Assembly: GCA_040954595.2 (NCBI GenBank)
Contig: CM082585.2
Location: forward strand, 9,796,001 to 9,860,000
Direction of reading: 5' to 3'
DNA from: Balanoglossus misakiensis
Lineage: Eukaryota; Hemichordata
Length of the DNA: 64,000 nucleotides
Below, in pieces: positions 24,951-38,600 of the stretch. Made by a program: the position numbers and the translations under genes. The notes below the pieces were generated by a model. That model was not told the origin of the DNA. It saw only the letters and a program-made list of their open reading frames with translations, and searched no databases. The first letter of the stretch is position 1; every line of letters starts with the position of its first letter.

Positions 24951-26430
24951 ACTCTTAAAAGAAAGATGGTGATAAATATGGTAGTTTACATGACTTTTTT
25001 TCCAAATAAGGTAATACTTTTTCCTAATATGGAATTCAAGCAGTTGGTTACATAGTCTTGCAAACAATAAATAAAAACTGGGTAATTAATCTATGAGGGT
25101 ACCATAAAATCACCACAGAATAGCACAATAATGATTTCTGGCTATCATGGTTTGTAACTTTGAAAATCCTTCTGAATATTGGGCAAACCTGCAAAGAATT
25201 TCAGAGGGAGAAATGTAACAGCAAGCAATAATATCAGAAACTTTACACGGGGGATAAGTTTCTGAAAACATTTCGGGAAAAACATGAAATTACATGAAGA
25301 CGAATTGTGTTTGTATCACATTTTCCGGATACTATGATAATCTTAAATATTGGATGGCTGTACGTTTGTACGTTTAGGCATTTTTCACAAGAGAGCTACA
25401 ATAACTTCACTTCTTCTGAAGTTCAAAACAGAAAACTGTATCAGGCACTTTGGGGAAAGTAATAAATACTAAGTATTGATCTATAGATCAGTGAAATTGG
25501 ACAAAATAAGTATTTTAAAAATTCTAGGGAGTGTAGACAGAAAACTACTATAGTGGTGGTATTTTGATACAGTAAGTATTCATCAATTATCATAGTACTG
25601 GAGAATTCTTTAGGTAAAGTATACAAAGTATTTTACAGAAGTCGCTGTAAGCTTAAGCTTACCCGTAAGTAAGTGTCATACACAACCGACATGAAAATTC
25701 TGCTCAAAAGAGATCAGTCCTATTCTCAAAACATTCACAGGATGATGAACACATCTTGCAAATGATCCAAGACTAGGCGAAGATCTTTAGTACACAATAA
25801 ATTGTACAAAAACCTGCTATTCCAATACGCATGAAATAGCCCAGAAAAAAAGACAAAAACTTGAAGGCTCTGGAAGTTGTAAGTGGAAGCTGTGTGAATG
25901 AGTAAGTATAAAGCCATTCTCGTCAAACAACTACACAGCGGCACCATGGGAGAAAAATAAAAGAATTTTCTAATCTTGTCACTAGAGGGAGTCAAGCAAG
26001 AGCACACTGCAACCCAAGAATCTGAAGGAAAAAATCAGTTGCATTTTATGGCCATAAGTATTTAAGCAAATCACAACATAGCTGCCAATATAGAGCCATG
26101 ATTTGTAAAAATCATCACATAATTTCTACTGAACGTAGGATTTGTGGGGAATAAAAAGAAAGAACGACCAATACAGCTCTGTATCATGAAACTAAAAACT
26201 TCAACAAGTTAATGCATTGCTTTACATTAAATAATGGTTATCAAAAACTTGTAAATGTTTTCTCTCCACCACAGGCTCTTCTAAAAATCCATCATTCTTC
26301 AAAGATCCCTCCAACCTGTCCACACCTCTGGTCATGTGGAGTCTACCGCACAGTAGTATATTCTCTTGAGAAATGGTGGACCGTACCACTATCACATAGG
26401 GTTGTGCAGGCCGGGTGGGCAGTATCGGGT

Positions 26431-26639
26431 TCACGACAACACACAAATGCACGCCACTAATGTGACAAACGTCCACAAGGCTGTCCTTAGTGACGTGGCG
26501 GCAGAATTCCCGTTGTCGCGCACTGAATTCGCGGATTCCTGCGGCACAGTTATTGTCTCAAGTTCAATGTCCGACCCGTCTGCGTTGCTATTGACAATTG
26601 TTGCTTTCACAAAACTGGGATTCCTTGACCTGGAGTCGC
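26431..26639 (-). CDS. ANOS1: ANOS1 exon 13: C-terminal tail and stop
   Basis: Codes residues 640-708 and TGA at 26431-26433. The acceptor follows TTCCTTCACAG and the phase is 1. The segment after the last FN3 domain is acidic and polar, then passes through NGNSAATSLRT into LWTFVTLVACICVLS and stops. Small residues followed by a short spacer and a terminal hydrophobic run is the layout of a GPI-attachment signal, with a possible omega site near N684 or S685. No charged residues follow, so an ordinary transmembrane anchor with a cytoplasmic tail is less likely. The exon was assigned by reading frame and splice phase; its sequence is not conserved with the vertebrate tail. Confidence 0.85.
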
Positions 26640-29600
26640 CTGTGAAGGAAGAGAAAAATACAACCGAATTAAGCTTGTTTTAAAAAACAGATGTAATGCA
26701 CCAGAATTCTAGAAATGTGGCCATGCATCTTTTGACACGTCTTCGTTTGAGGTGGCCATAAAATCCAGAAATCGCACTCACCTGAAAATGGCACTGCCTG
26801 TATGGCGGGTGTCTTAAATTCTCTCATCGCTATGTCACCATTTCCTGACTTGCCGTAGGCTTGTACCTGGAACACATACTGGGTGTTCGCTTTCAAATTC
26901 TGTAGGCTGTACGACAGTGAGTCCTGCGAGTGAAAACATCAGAAATCTTAGTCTCCTCGTGTGTGTTTGGTGTTTCCTACAGAACAGTCTGCAGCAGTTT
27001 GTGTGTGAGAATTTTTTCCATAGTGGACTTATTAACAGCGCCAATACATATGGTGTTGTCATCACTGTTGCTTCTTGCTCAACTTTGCTTGTAAACATGG
27101 AACCCACCCACCCCTGTCACCACGACAACATCAGCAGAAACATATCAACGACTTACCTGAGGTAGAAAACGGTATACTTCTGTCCGTCGGTCGATGACCG
27201 GGAACCCTTCTCGTCCCTGTAGTCCCTCAGGAGGTGGCATCTTCTCTGCCCAAGTGACTTTATATCCAGATATCTCTTCACTGCCTTCTGGCAATTGAGG
27301 AGGTTGCCAGTGGAACTGAGCAGTCATGTTTGGCGTGTTTTCAGCCACGACGAATATGTAAGACACCGATTTGGGCCTCGGTAGGATGTTCGGCTCTGAA
27401 AAACAAAACATTGAATGACAAATTTAACACACAGATTAACAAAAGATTTTAACATTTGTATGGCGATATTACTGTAAGAGATGCACACTTTCACAGATCA
27501 CGAATTTAGCCATAGAGCCAATATGAAGCAGTCTTGGGTTCTGATTGGATGATTGCTCTGTCAATTCGCTCTTCAAACAGGTGCACACCAGGTGCATGAA
27601 TGCTATTAACCTATAAGAGACCTCCCAGGCACTTCACACTAGCTTAGTGCGAAGATGGCCCCCTTTAAGAAAGACAATAATGGGCTTGAAGCAATCTGCA
27701 GTGATTACAAAGTCAACAAGTGTGAACTATGCACTACTGTACCTGGTGCGGAACAATTTGGATGCTGTCGTCCCTTGACCATGACTGAAGAGCAATTAGG
27801 CGTGTAGAAGTGCACCACAGTCTCCGGCCCCAGGGCGCCATTGGTGCCGGCCGGTTGCACCTTCACTTCATACTTACAATTGAACTCCAATCCAAAGATG
27901 TCAAATAACTTGTCCTGGTTAACAGGAGAAAGAAATATAATCAATTTTCGGTAAAAAGAAATGTTGTGTTCTGCAATAAACCACTGTGCAAAATTGTTTC
28001 TCAAATTTCAGACACTGAAGTTTTGAGGTACATGTACATGTACAACCATTGCTGTTTAGCTGGAGTAAAAGTGTGAATACTTTTGCTGTTATCAGCTCAC
28101 CACCAGACCCAATGCTTTGGACATCTGCGGTGGCCTATTGAACTGAAAATCTACCACTTTGGTGGTCTATTTTTGGCGCAGTTTTAAACGCTGTTTGTTC
28201 AAGATCATTGCCTTATCAGCGATATGTGTGGGTTGCTGGGCAAGTTCAAGTTTCCAGGGACAGGAAGTGATACCTGTATCAGGTTCAAGTGTCATTAACA
28301 AAGGTGTTGCCTACTTCAGTCAGCCAGCCAGCACAGGAAGTACAAACCACATTTGAACAAAACTATCGCATTTGGCACAAATTAAATTTGTTCCTAAAAA
28401 TGTCATTTTTCTAAGATATTTTGGATCAAATCTAACAGAAATATTCGTTTCCTTTGATGTAAGAAACAATTTTACACAAATGTTATAAAAATGTGAGAAG
28501 TGTTGACGAAAATGCTAAAGACATAAGTAGATGACAGATTCACAATATGGTGGATTAACAGTGATAGTTCGATGGAGTTTCAAGTCAATATGGTTTATAC
28601 ATTAGATGTAAAACTCAAGACATTTCAATGACCAAAAAATAATGTGGTTATACGGATGGACTCGTTATTACTGTTTAAATTCTTCATGCAGACTACGAGA
28701 TGAATAGACACAGGCGTCCACATTTAAAACACAAGGATATCTTCTATTTAGTTTACAAAACTTGCAAAAAAATACCAAAAATAAAAGAGCAATATAAACT
28801 GATGGTGAAAATTAGGATGCAGGCGTTTTGTGACTTGAGATGTGACAATGTTTGGGACACATTTCACATGCAGGGAAGGGTATCACTCATAATTATATCA
28901 CAGCCTCTGAAAAAACTGTGGGGTTCAAAGTTCAAACACTCATGCCCAGAATGCAATGGGGTCAATTGCTACCCACCAGAATCAGAGAACTTGAAGAGTT
29001 TTGCCTTCAGGCCAAAATATTATGAACTTTAAGAGCTATATTCACAATGTGACAAGCTGCTGACCAATAATTTTGCAGCAAGATCTAACCCTCAATGCAA
29101 CCATCTTTTTTTTCAATATTTGCAGCATGAATGCTTGAACCAAGAAAAGCTAGCCATGCACAATTTTTTTCTTCATGATCCCACTTACAAGGCTCGTTGC
29201 CCCATTCATCCGCCGACGAGATTTTTCTTGATGCTGAACAACAGAAGTCAAGATCATAGAGTCCATTTTTTTGAGTCACACGAAAATGTATTTATGTTCA
29301 TCATGCTTTTAGTCTTATATTTTCTATCGTTTTATACACTCTAATGAGAATGAATGACCAAACGCCATGCAATTTCATACACACATGTAATATTACTTAG
29401 AACCAGTTTTGACATTAAAACTAAGGGTCGGTAAATTAGTAACCCTTAGCTACCATTTTTTTCCATACATGGTTTATATTTTCCATACTTTCAGTTCATT
29501 TTTGAAAAGCATAGCCAAAGATTTTCCTGTCGTCAAAACCACATTCCAAGAGGAGATTTGTTGACGATGATTGACTTTTAGCAGACAGAAGAGCAAAAAT

Positions 29601-32600
29601 GCAAACAAAAATGGCAGCAGAAGGGTGTCAAACGCATGCTACAGGGTCTTGGGGTGGGGGAAATGTCACCAGCTCCACGATGGAGAATCTTGCATCGACA
29701 TGCAAACACACTTTCAGGGATCTGAACACAGAAGATCTAACATGACAATAAGCTTGTTCATCCCTACTCTCCTGGGTGATGGTATGTGCTACCCATAACT
29801 TACTGAGAGGGTTTGTCCTATTTTATTGGGAAGACGGGGGTGAAATTACCAAATGAAGCACACACTTGTTCTCACTTCTGAAGATATGTCAGTGAAATTT
29901 TACAACCTGATCATTAACTGACCAGTGAAAAATATTTTTAAACTTTTGCTCAAACACTTCCGTGACAATTACAGAAGTAAGATCAAGTGGTTTAAGGGAT
30001 TAGTTTTATGATTAATACTGACTGTGAGAGATAAAGCTCAAAACCCAAGCTCTGGTGGCAGAGAGGATGATGGGAGATAAAAGGGTTGGGTATAGGGTAC
30101 GATTTTTGGATGGATGGGAATAGGATTGGAGAGGTATAACTTAGGTACAACTGTACAGGGAGGAAAGAGAACCAGGGTTGGGGAGGGTGGCACTTTTACA
30201 AGTGGTGGAGATACTTACATGTGATGTTGCATCATGAGTTTCAGGTAGTTGAGATCCGATACACGTGTTTGTTCCCCAGTAGATCATGAAACGGTTCGTC
30301 TTTCCACCGCCTGTGAATTTTGAACAAAACTTTACAATTACGAGGAAGTACAACAGTAATGTTTGTCCAGGCAATCTTGCTTGTTAGAGATTCTATTTGT
30401 CAAGTCAGTCGCAAGTCTTATTGGCTTAGAGAGCGCATGCTGATGCCAGCATAAAAAGTACAAAACCACAGTGACATATCATCAGCGCTTGGTGCTTTAA
30501 TAACCACTTGTGTGAGGGTTAAGACATGAATGCACTTACTTCGTGGCTGACCCCAGCGAACTGTCGCCTTGAGATCATTGTGATGCCAATATGGCAATTC
30601 CACAGTCACTCCTTCCAGTGGACCTGGTGACCCGAGAGACGTCAGACCGCTAGGCGACCACGGTTTGTGGTCCGGTGCCTCATCTGACAGTAAAAGAAAC
30701 AGAAGATTGTGTTGATTTTGACGTCACTATGTTAATTAGGCTTTGGTGTTTGGTTTTACTGCAGTCAAAGAGCAGAGAAGCACTTAACACAAAGTAAGGG
30801 GAGTAATTTTGACAGATAGACGTACCTGCTTGGGCAGTGAGTGGTGTCTGGATGGTCTTCTCAGCCCGGTTGCTCCGAAGCCGTTTATTCCCCCACTGAG
30901 AAAACGCTTGGACTTGGACGAAATACATGCTGTCCGCGAACAGGTTTTCCAGCTTGATGTAATGCTGGTCCCCGCTGACATGTTTCCTGTGTTCGTTTAA
31001 CTGTACGTAAACAGAGGAGACTGAGCTGAGCCGGGGACTGTAGTAGACCCGGTACCGCTTTATGGGAAGATCGCTGTGTTTGGGGTCTTCCCACATTATG
31101 TAGGTGTGCACTCTCCCTCCGGCAACCTCAGATTTCCCCTGCGTAATATTCCGCGGTAGACCTGGTGGTTCCGGATCTGAACAAAACACACAAGAACATG
31201 CACATCAAATTCAGACACATTTCACCACTTTAAATTTAATATGAGTGGCATATCTCTATTGGGTACTGTGGTCAATTTTTACCACCATGACTAAGGACAG
31301 AAAGCTTAATTTTCTTATACGGTGGGGGTATCATTTTAATACTGAAACAGTGAAATTTTAAGAATAACACAGCCTAGCAACAATGGCTGCACAGCATGAC
31401 CTAGATTTTCAAATATGGCCAGTCACACAGCTGACAGTGTGTCTCATTTGCCGACCTTTGACCTCCATTTCCAAGATGGCTGCTTAGTATTCATCAGGCT
31501 TTATATTCAAAGCAACCGAACACGTGTGGGGCTACTCATTAGTATTGCTGAGCACAACAGTACACTCATGCCCACAATCCAGCAAGTCATTTCACTAACC
31601 TTTCTCTAATCGCTTCGGCAAACTGGCTTCTGTGAAGCCACTTGTGCCGTTTTCATTGACAGCTGCGACGCGAAACTCATACCATCTCCCCGGCAGAATT
31701 CCGCTCACCACAGCCGTGTCATCTGTTGTCTGTGAAAATAATAAAGAAATAAAAAACATCATTATCAGTTTCCCACTGCACATCTGCTTCAAATAACATC
31801 TACAGCCAAGATGCTTGATAACGAAAACATATATTAAACTTATCTGAGCCACAAAAATGTACAAACAAGTCAGTTTGCCTACATACAAGATTGGTGTCAA
31901 TGTTTGTAATTTGACCAATCAAAGCATAGACTGTCGATACCCATGTGACATGTATTTGACCAATCAAAGCATAGACTGTGGATGCAGGAAACATGAAGTG
32001 ACAACATCAGCTTCTTACCTGTGCAACAGTCTCCCAGTCCCACATGTGACTGTGGCTCGCATGTACTCCGATATTCCCCCTCATTTCCAAGGAGTAGACG
32101 ATCACCCCGCTGCCGTTGCTGGCCGGAGACAAGCGCCACGTCACAAGGAACGAGTTTTGATTCCTGTTTTCGATGATTAACGGATGACTGCTCGGCAAGG
32201 GTGGCCTTCCTGTTGATGCAATGGAACATACAGAAAGTGTGACATACAGCAAAGATGTGGGATCATTTTGTCTGATATTCAGCTATAATAAACTCTGGCT
32301 GGAACAAAAGTCCTCTTTTACTAAACCCCAATCTGTGCACACACACATACATAAATGCATGCATGTACGCACACACAAGCATGTGCATGTACATGCACAC
32401 ACACGCACACAATGTATTTTCAAAATCGTAATTGAAAGACAGTGCCAGACAGTGACAACATACAAGATAAGAAAACAGAAAGCCTGCATACCTAGAATAG
32501 GCGTGATCGGTGCCTGACAAGTATGGCCACATCCATTGGTGCAGCATTTGAAATTCCCATCACACTCAACATCTTCCGCACACTCTTCCACACACGCAGC

Positions 32601-35600
32601 AGCAAACTCCGTCGCCAAATCCGGGTGCGGACACTCCCCGGGTTTGTTTTTGTGCATTGTTTTTATGGCTTCACAACTGGAAAAACACTCATCTTCATCT
32701 AAACTCTGTGGGCAGAGAGAGAAAAAATTGTTAAAATTAAAATCGATCTGATGAAATAAATGTTAAATGTGAAAGATACAGAATAACAAATTATTGGTGA
32801 ATGATTTTTAGTTGGCTAGTTGAAATCATACAACTGCCCAAAACTCTGATTGGCCAAGGCACGTCACATGGTCATATTAAACTGATATGACTGGTTCACT
32901 GATGTCACATGACTCCAGTGTCACTGTCCACTCACATTCATCCGACCGACAAGGAGGCCCACTGAGGCTTGCTAGAATAGCCACTTACATAATGTCGGGC
33001 GTAATCTGATACCCGATTCACCTCCTGAATCGGGCTCTTCTGTAGCCATTTTACCTCGTGAGAAAGGTCAACAATTGCAAAAGTAATATTTAGGGACAGA
33101 ACTGTACTGTCCGAGTGTGGTCAAGCATGAAGTAACATTGGAGTCCGCAACAAACAGTTAATTGAAATCACATTGATTCCAAAGCACGCCACGCAACCTT
33201 TGTCGGTCTTATCATATAACATTTCGAAGGACCAGACAAAAAAATTAACACTGCAGAAGAATATATTAACAGAAAATAATATGCCAGAACAAGTCTAATC
33301 TGACTTCAATCATGGTGTCACTTTATTTTTTGAAAATTTCCTGAAAATTTAACAAAAAAGTGTTTACTTTGGAACCATGTTTGTTCTTGCTGTCTATGTA
33401 AATTAGAAAGAATTTAACAAAACTTTTACGCATCGAAGATTGTTCACTTCACTGATCACAAGTCTTACGGAAAGAGACACACAGACGTATTCGACTGAAG
33501 TCTTGAAATACGGTGGAAATTCATTCAGAGCTTGGGGAATGCAAGGGTCTACCATCAACACCCCTAAAATTAAACCATCCACAAACACTGAGCGTTGCAA
33601 CATGTCGGGCGACGATACGCTTCAGAGAACAAAACAAGACATCATGGTTTCTAATCATTTGCTTGAACACCTGCGATATGTAATTACAATATTTTTTTCT
33701 ATTCCCGCCAACAATGGCGGCTTTCTTGGTTGTCGGGAGCACACATAAGTTCATTTTATGAGCTCTCTTGAGGTGTGTGGTGTTAAGACCGTGATTTTTA
33801 CATATCTCAGTTTCCCTCAGATCTCTTGTGAGATGGTTTATGAGGAGAATACATATGAGAATCTACACTCAGAAATGTTTAATGTCAGAAATCAGAATAT
33901 CAGAAATGTTTAATATTTTATTTTGAACATCGACAACACATGGTATGTACATTGTACCCCCATTCTCGAAAACTAGGTCAGTTTCTAATTTTGCTGCGTA
34001 TCATTTCCATTAAATTGACGTCAGTGGGTAATTCTATCTCATTTTCATTGCTTGTTTTTCCAGAGAACAGGAAATTTGTTTCAGCTGAAGGCCCAGCACG
34101 TGTCTATAAGACTTCGCCACTCTGAATACGTTCGACGTTTTCCCTCATTAAAATATGTTTATGATGGAAAACTGATGCAGTTCATCGCATGTACTTTTCC
34201 TAACTTAGCCCTCGACGGAACTCACGGTCAACGAAATGGGGTAAACAGGGCAGGTTCGAAAACACTGTCCACTGCACCAGAAATAATTGTAAATTGTCTG
34301 TTGAAATGGTGTCATCTTATCAATCTTGCAAAAAAAATACTTGAAGAAACATTTCACTCACCTGACATTTGGACATGCATGTTGAAAGATTTTTGTACAT
34401 ACTCTGACACGGCCTCAAACACTGTGAATAGAAAAAAAAGAAAGACTTGTTAAGTGGTTAAGTCCCCTGATGATTTCCCTCTTTTAATAGTGTGGATTTT
34501 CGATTTGCAATTCACTTTGTTATACAATGTACACCCAATTCCAGCCTGGGAAATATAAGACTGTTGGTAAGCCTTTCTGACTTTCTGTATGGTGTCATCC
34601 ACGTGATTGGCCAAGACTGCCAGCTGTTGCCATGGCAATATGTAACTACAATTGGCACCTGCATCACTAGAAGTGCAGCAGATGGATGCGACGGTATGAA
34701 CGTGGGTGGTTGCTATGGAGATTGTACAGGTAACAGACGACCAACCAAAAATGAGACAATTTTTTTCTTTATTTGTCAAAATTTTGTGATGGCCACTGTC
34801 CATGCGAGCAGCACGTTAAGTCGTACCAAAAACGTGACAGTTTACATATCACCAGTCTAACTGGCTTCTTCAAATTTCAATCTCTCTACACTACACCACA
34901 ACAGTCAACTGTCAGTTGGCATCGCACCAATTCAATCGGCCTTGAGACCCCTGAAAAGTATGTATGTCAATATTATCACTGACACACAAGCGCTAAACCT
35001 GATGTACTGTCATCGACATATGTGTGTGAACAATCTGCCTCACTTTCATTGTGTACAGATGTACTGGCACACATCGAGAGAACTAAACACAGCCGTTATC
35101 ACAGACACAATAACATGTAATGATATATTCCAGACAAGACAGATATAACACAGATGCAAAATATTGTTTCTTGTTTTATTTAAAGACAGGTGCACTGAAA
35201 CAAACTTAGCTGAGTGCATCAGAATGAATTGTGACAAAGTTCTCCCAGTCTACAATCAAGTTTTTGGCTTCCATGTTGCCTCTATGAATCAATCAGTGCG
35301 TCATCATTTGCTTCTTCTTGTCTTTCTATATGGACTTAGATTCATTAGCGTTTTGAGACATTATGGTTTTGACCAATCGCATTGTGACAGTAACCCCGCC
35401 CCCTTTCAACCATAACCAGGACACACAGACATCCTGAAGGTGTTGACCTTTAACCTCAAATCCCCTCAGCCCTGTCAGTACCAGCCTGGCCACTTTATCT
35501 CCACTCAATGATGTGTTTCCATGGCGACAAATGGAGGGCACAGTACCTTAGAAACGAATGAATAGGCTTACTTTGCTTTTCATTTTCGTCTTTTTTGATA

Positions 35601-38600
35601 TAGTGGTAGATCTAGTTTTTTTTTCAACCAAAGTTTGCTGATGTTCTCCAGGTGAGAACGAACTGCTTTGTGAAGAATTCATTTTGCTGTGATCCATTAC
35701 ATTGAACATCAATTAAACAGCTTTTTCTTTCAAGTATTGAGCCGCTTCCCAATTAACTCTCAGCATTTCTTGCTATTTCGTTATTTCAGGAGATAAAAAG
35801 CCTTCAGCACTCAACTTTTTTTCTCTCTTTCACTCAGTCTCAACTTTGTCAGTGCTACAGCTCTGATACTAAGTGCAAATGGATCAGTGGAAGAAACAGA
35901 CCTTTGACAGATCCTTTCAAAATGCTTTTAGCCTGGATAACTCTGCTACAATGTTTTCATTATGGCATTCATGTATAACACACTTTGAAGATCAGAGAGA
36001 TGCAATATCTTTCAATCTCACTCTTCAAGATTGGAAACACTTCACACAAATTCATCAGAGGATGAGATCTACCATACAGTGTTTGAAATTCAAAATGGCT
36101 GCCAGAATTTGTGTCGGCTGAAAACGTCTCAGTCTATGCAAAGATGGCAGCAACGCTGTGATTTTGTCTGTCATCGCTTGGCAGTTGAGAACTATGAAGA
36201 GGCCAATTTACATGTCACACAGAGAAGGAACTGTTCAGGGGTTAAACAGACCTTAAACCGACACATACATGATCAATATCGACGTATATAACCAATAAAT
36301 CTTCACTCATTAAAAAAATATGACCTCAACTTCCACAGTAACAAATTTCACATCTCCCTGCTTTGATAGCATGCCTAAAACACTTGGTGAATTAAAATTC
36401 TTGCCCCGCAATCGACAAAGGTGTGTCCTAACAAGTTCCGTTTTCGGTCACCGACAATACGACATTAAGAACTGTGATCCTGGTTTTCAACCACTTGTAA
36501 TGCCATTAACATATACTTTTTCAGATCCTCAGCATTCTCCGAATAAAGTCCAATAAATAAATCTCCGACGCTAAAGCAAGTGTTGAGTTTCGCTGCTAAT
36601 ATTTCAACAAATCTCTCAAAAGAATCACACACAGACAAGACCTGTACACGCTCCTAGGAAGACTTTGCTGAGGTTCTTTTCAATTCAAATTTTCTGGTGG
36701 GCAAACTATTTAACTGATTGGTTTTAAGATCATTTTACAGATTTCATTTCTGCTGATGTCTCCGCACGAAAGACAATCCGGAAGTTGTCTGACCAAAACC
36801 GGTCCTAAATTTGGATCAGCCCACAGCTGCGGTCGATGTTGGTGGGCCGCGGCCAGACACTAGGTTCAGATTCCCGCCAATTTTGCAGTTGACTAGATAC
36901 AATCAGGCAAAACACTGCCAGCAGAAATTTTCTGAAAAGTGAACCATTTAAATCATCATCTCCAAACTGTATTCAAGAGAGAGAGAGAGCTTTGTAGCCG
37001 GCAATTTAAACATTATGCATGAAAGTGGAGAAAATCGTGCAATTTTCGACCGAGAGTGATGGAAATTAGCCCCGCGACCGATACCCACGGTCGGGAAAGC
37101 GTGGCCAACCTCAACCTTGCCAGATGGAAACATTTAACACGGCCATTTCACACGGAAAGAGCTAGTTAACCTAAAAAGCCGACCCAATCATATGGGGACA
37201 GATTTATTGCTTCTTTTGTTGGCCTTCACAAAAACTGACCAACACAAATGGCGACGGGAAATCATTCCCTCATTGTTCGCGAACCTTATAATTGCATCCA
37301 ATGCCTGAGCCACTCACATTCCTTCACTTGGGGGGCTGGACATGTGGTTACACGAGTCTTAAACAAGGGCTTGAACGTCTATAAAAGGCTGTCTGTGACC
37401 TACGAAACTGTATTATTCGACTTTAAGTTTGTTTAAAAAGCAAACACGTGCAGAATACTGTCGGGTCTGTTTTGAGCTTTCCCGAGATTTAGCACATTCG
37501 ACTGAAAACCTGTTATTCCAAAATTGAGCTGGATTCAAAATAACAGACATTTTTGAAAAATATCTGACGTCTGCGTTTGAATAGACATAAACCTTTTAAA
37601 AAAATTCCCAGATTTCATTAGGTGAACCGGCTTTGCAAGTTATCCATCTTGCGGACTTGTAGAAACACCTGTAACATGGTCGGTTGCCGTGAAAGCTGGC
37701 AATGTTCCCTGTTTCCTATCACTCTCATATGTGACTTGACATTTTTACAAGCGAAGTCATTCTTTACCCTCTCCACTGTCCTGAAAGGCAATCATTGTTC
37801 CCACTGTTTGCTTGCTGGTTATTCATTAACTCCCCTGGACCAAAAAAAAAGGTTCCCTTCTTGAAGGAAAAGCACACAAGCAGAACTCAGTGTCCTGGCA
37901 CAGTTTATTTGGGTTTTGCCGCGCAGAACGACTAGCTTTCAAATTACCAGCTCTACCAAAACAAGCGCTCCAAAGGAACGCATTTAGGCCCTCGCTGAGT
38001 TCCCCCCGTCTCCTGTAGAGTGTACAATGTGCACATTATGCGCGGAACAATCGCACACACTTTGCGCGACTCCACAGAGAGGGGCCAGGGACCTGGGACA
38101 GCAAACAGATCCAGTTCACCGTGAAGTATCTGAACACCCCATTCACTCTGACTGTTGCATGGCAGCTAGAAGCAATATGCGGACAAGCCCACAAAAGTGA
38201 CAGTTCTGGAATGTCACAACGAACTTCTCGTCTTATGACGACAAGCTAGTTGCCCGGTAGTGAGCTGCTGAGATCAGATATAATCTCTCTAAGGAGAAAT
38301 CAGATAATTGCTAATCCTGGGCTGTGATTTCTGAATCATCAACTTCTCAAAACGGCCATTGAGAACAACTAATATATGTCAAAAAGAGTGAAGGTTAATG
38401 CTCGATTTATTGCCCTTAGATATATACTGGTAGGGGTTATGCAATAATGAATTAGCCAATCATAATGGCACTACTTTGCTTTCATCGTGATGAATATAAC
38501 ATTTTGATGAAAGAAAGCGGCTGATTGGCTGATCCAGTCTTGAATGTGTCAGGGGCCAATCAGCACAGTTTTGTGTGAACCACAGCATTTGACCAAACAA

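Larger units (their letters stand above)
22012..26430. other. Non-coding region between satellite and last anosmin exon, includes 3' UTR
   Basis: No coding exon was recognised. Since the gene reads leftwards and its stop codon is at 26431-26433, the 3' UTR must start here. Where it ends is unclear. Minus-strand AATAAA words (TTTATT on the plus strand) occur near 24643, 23538 and 22250, giving possible 3' UTRs of about 1.8, 2.9 or 4.2 kb. None stands out. The remainder is AT-rich and holds the small repeats listed separately. Confidence 0.5.
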
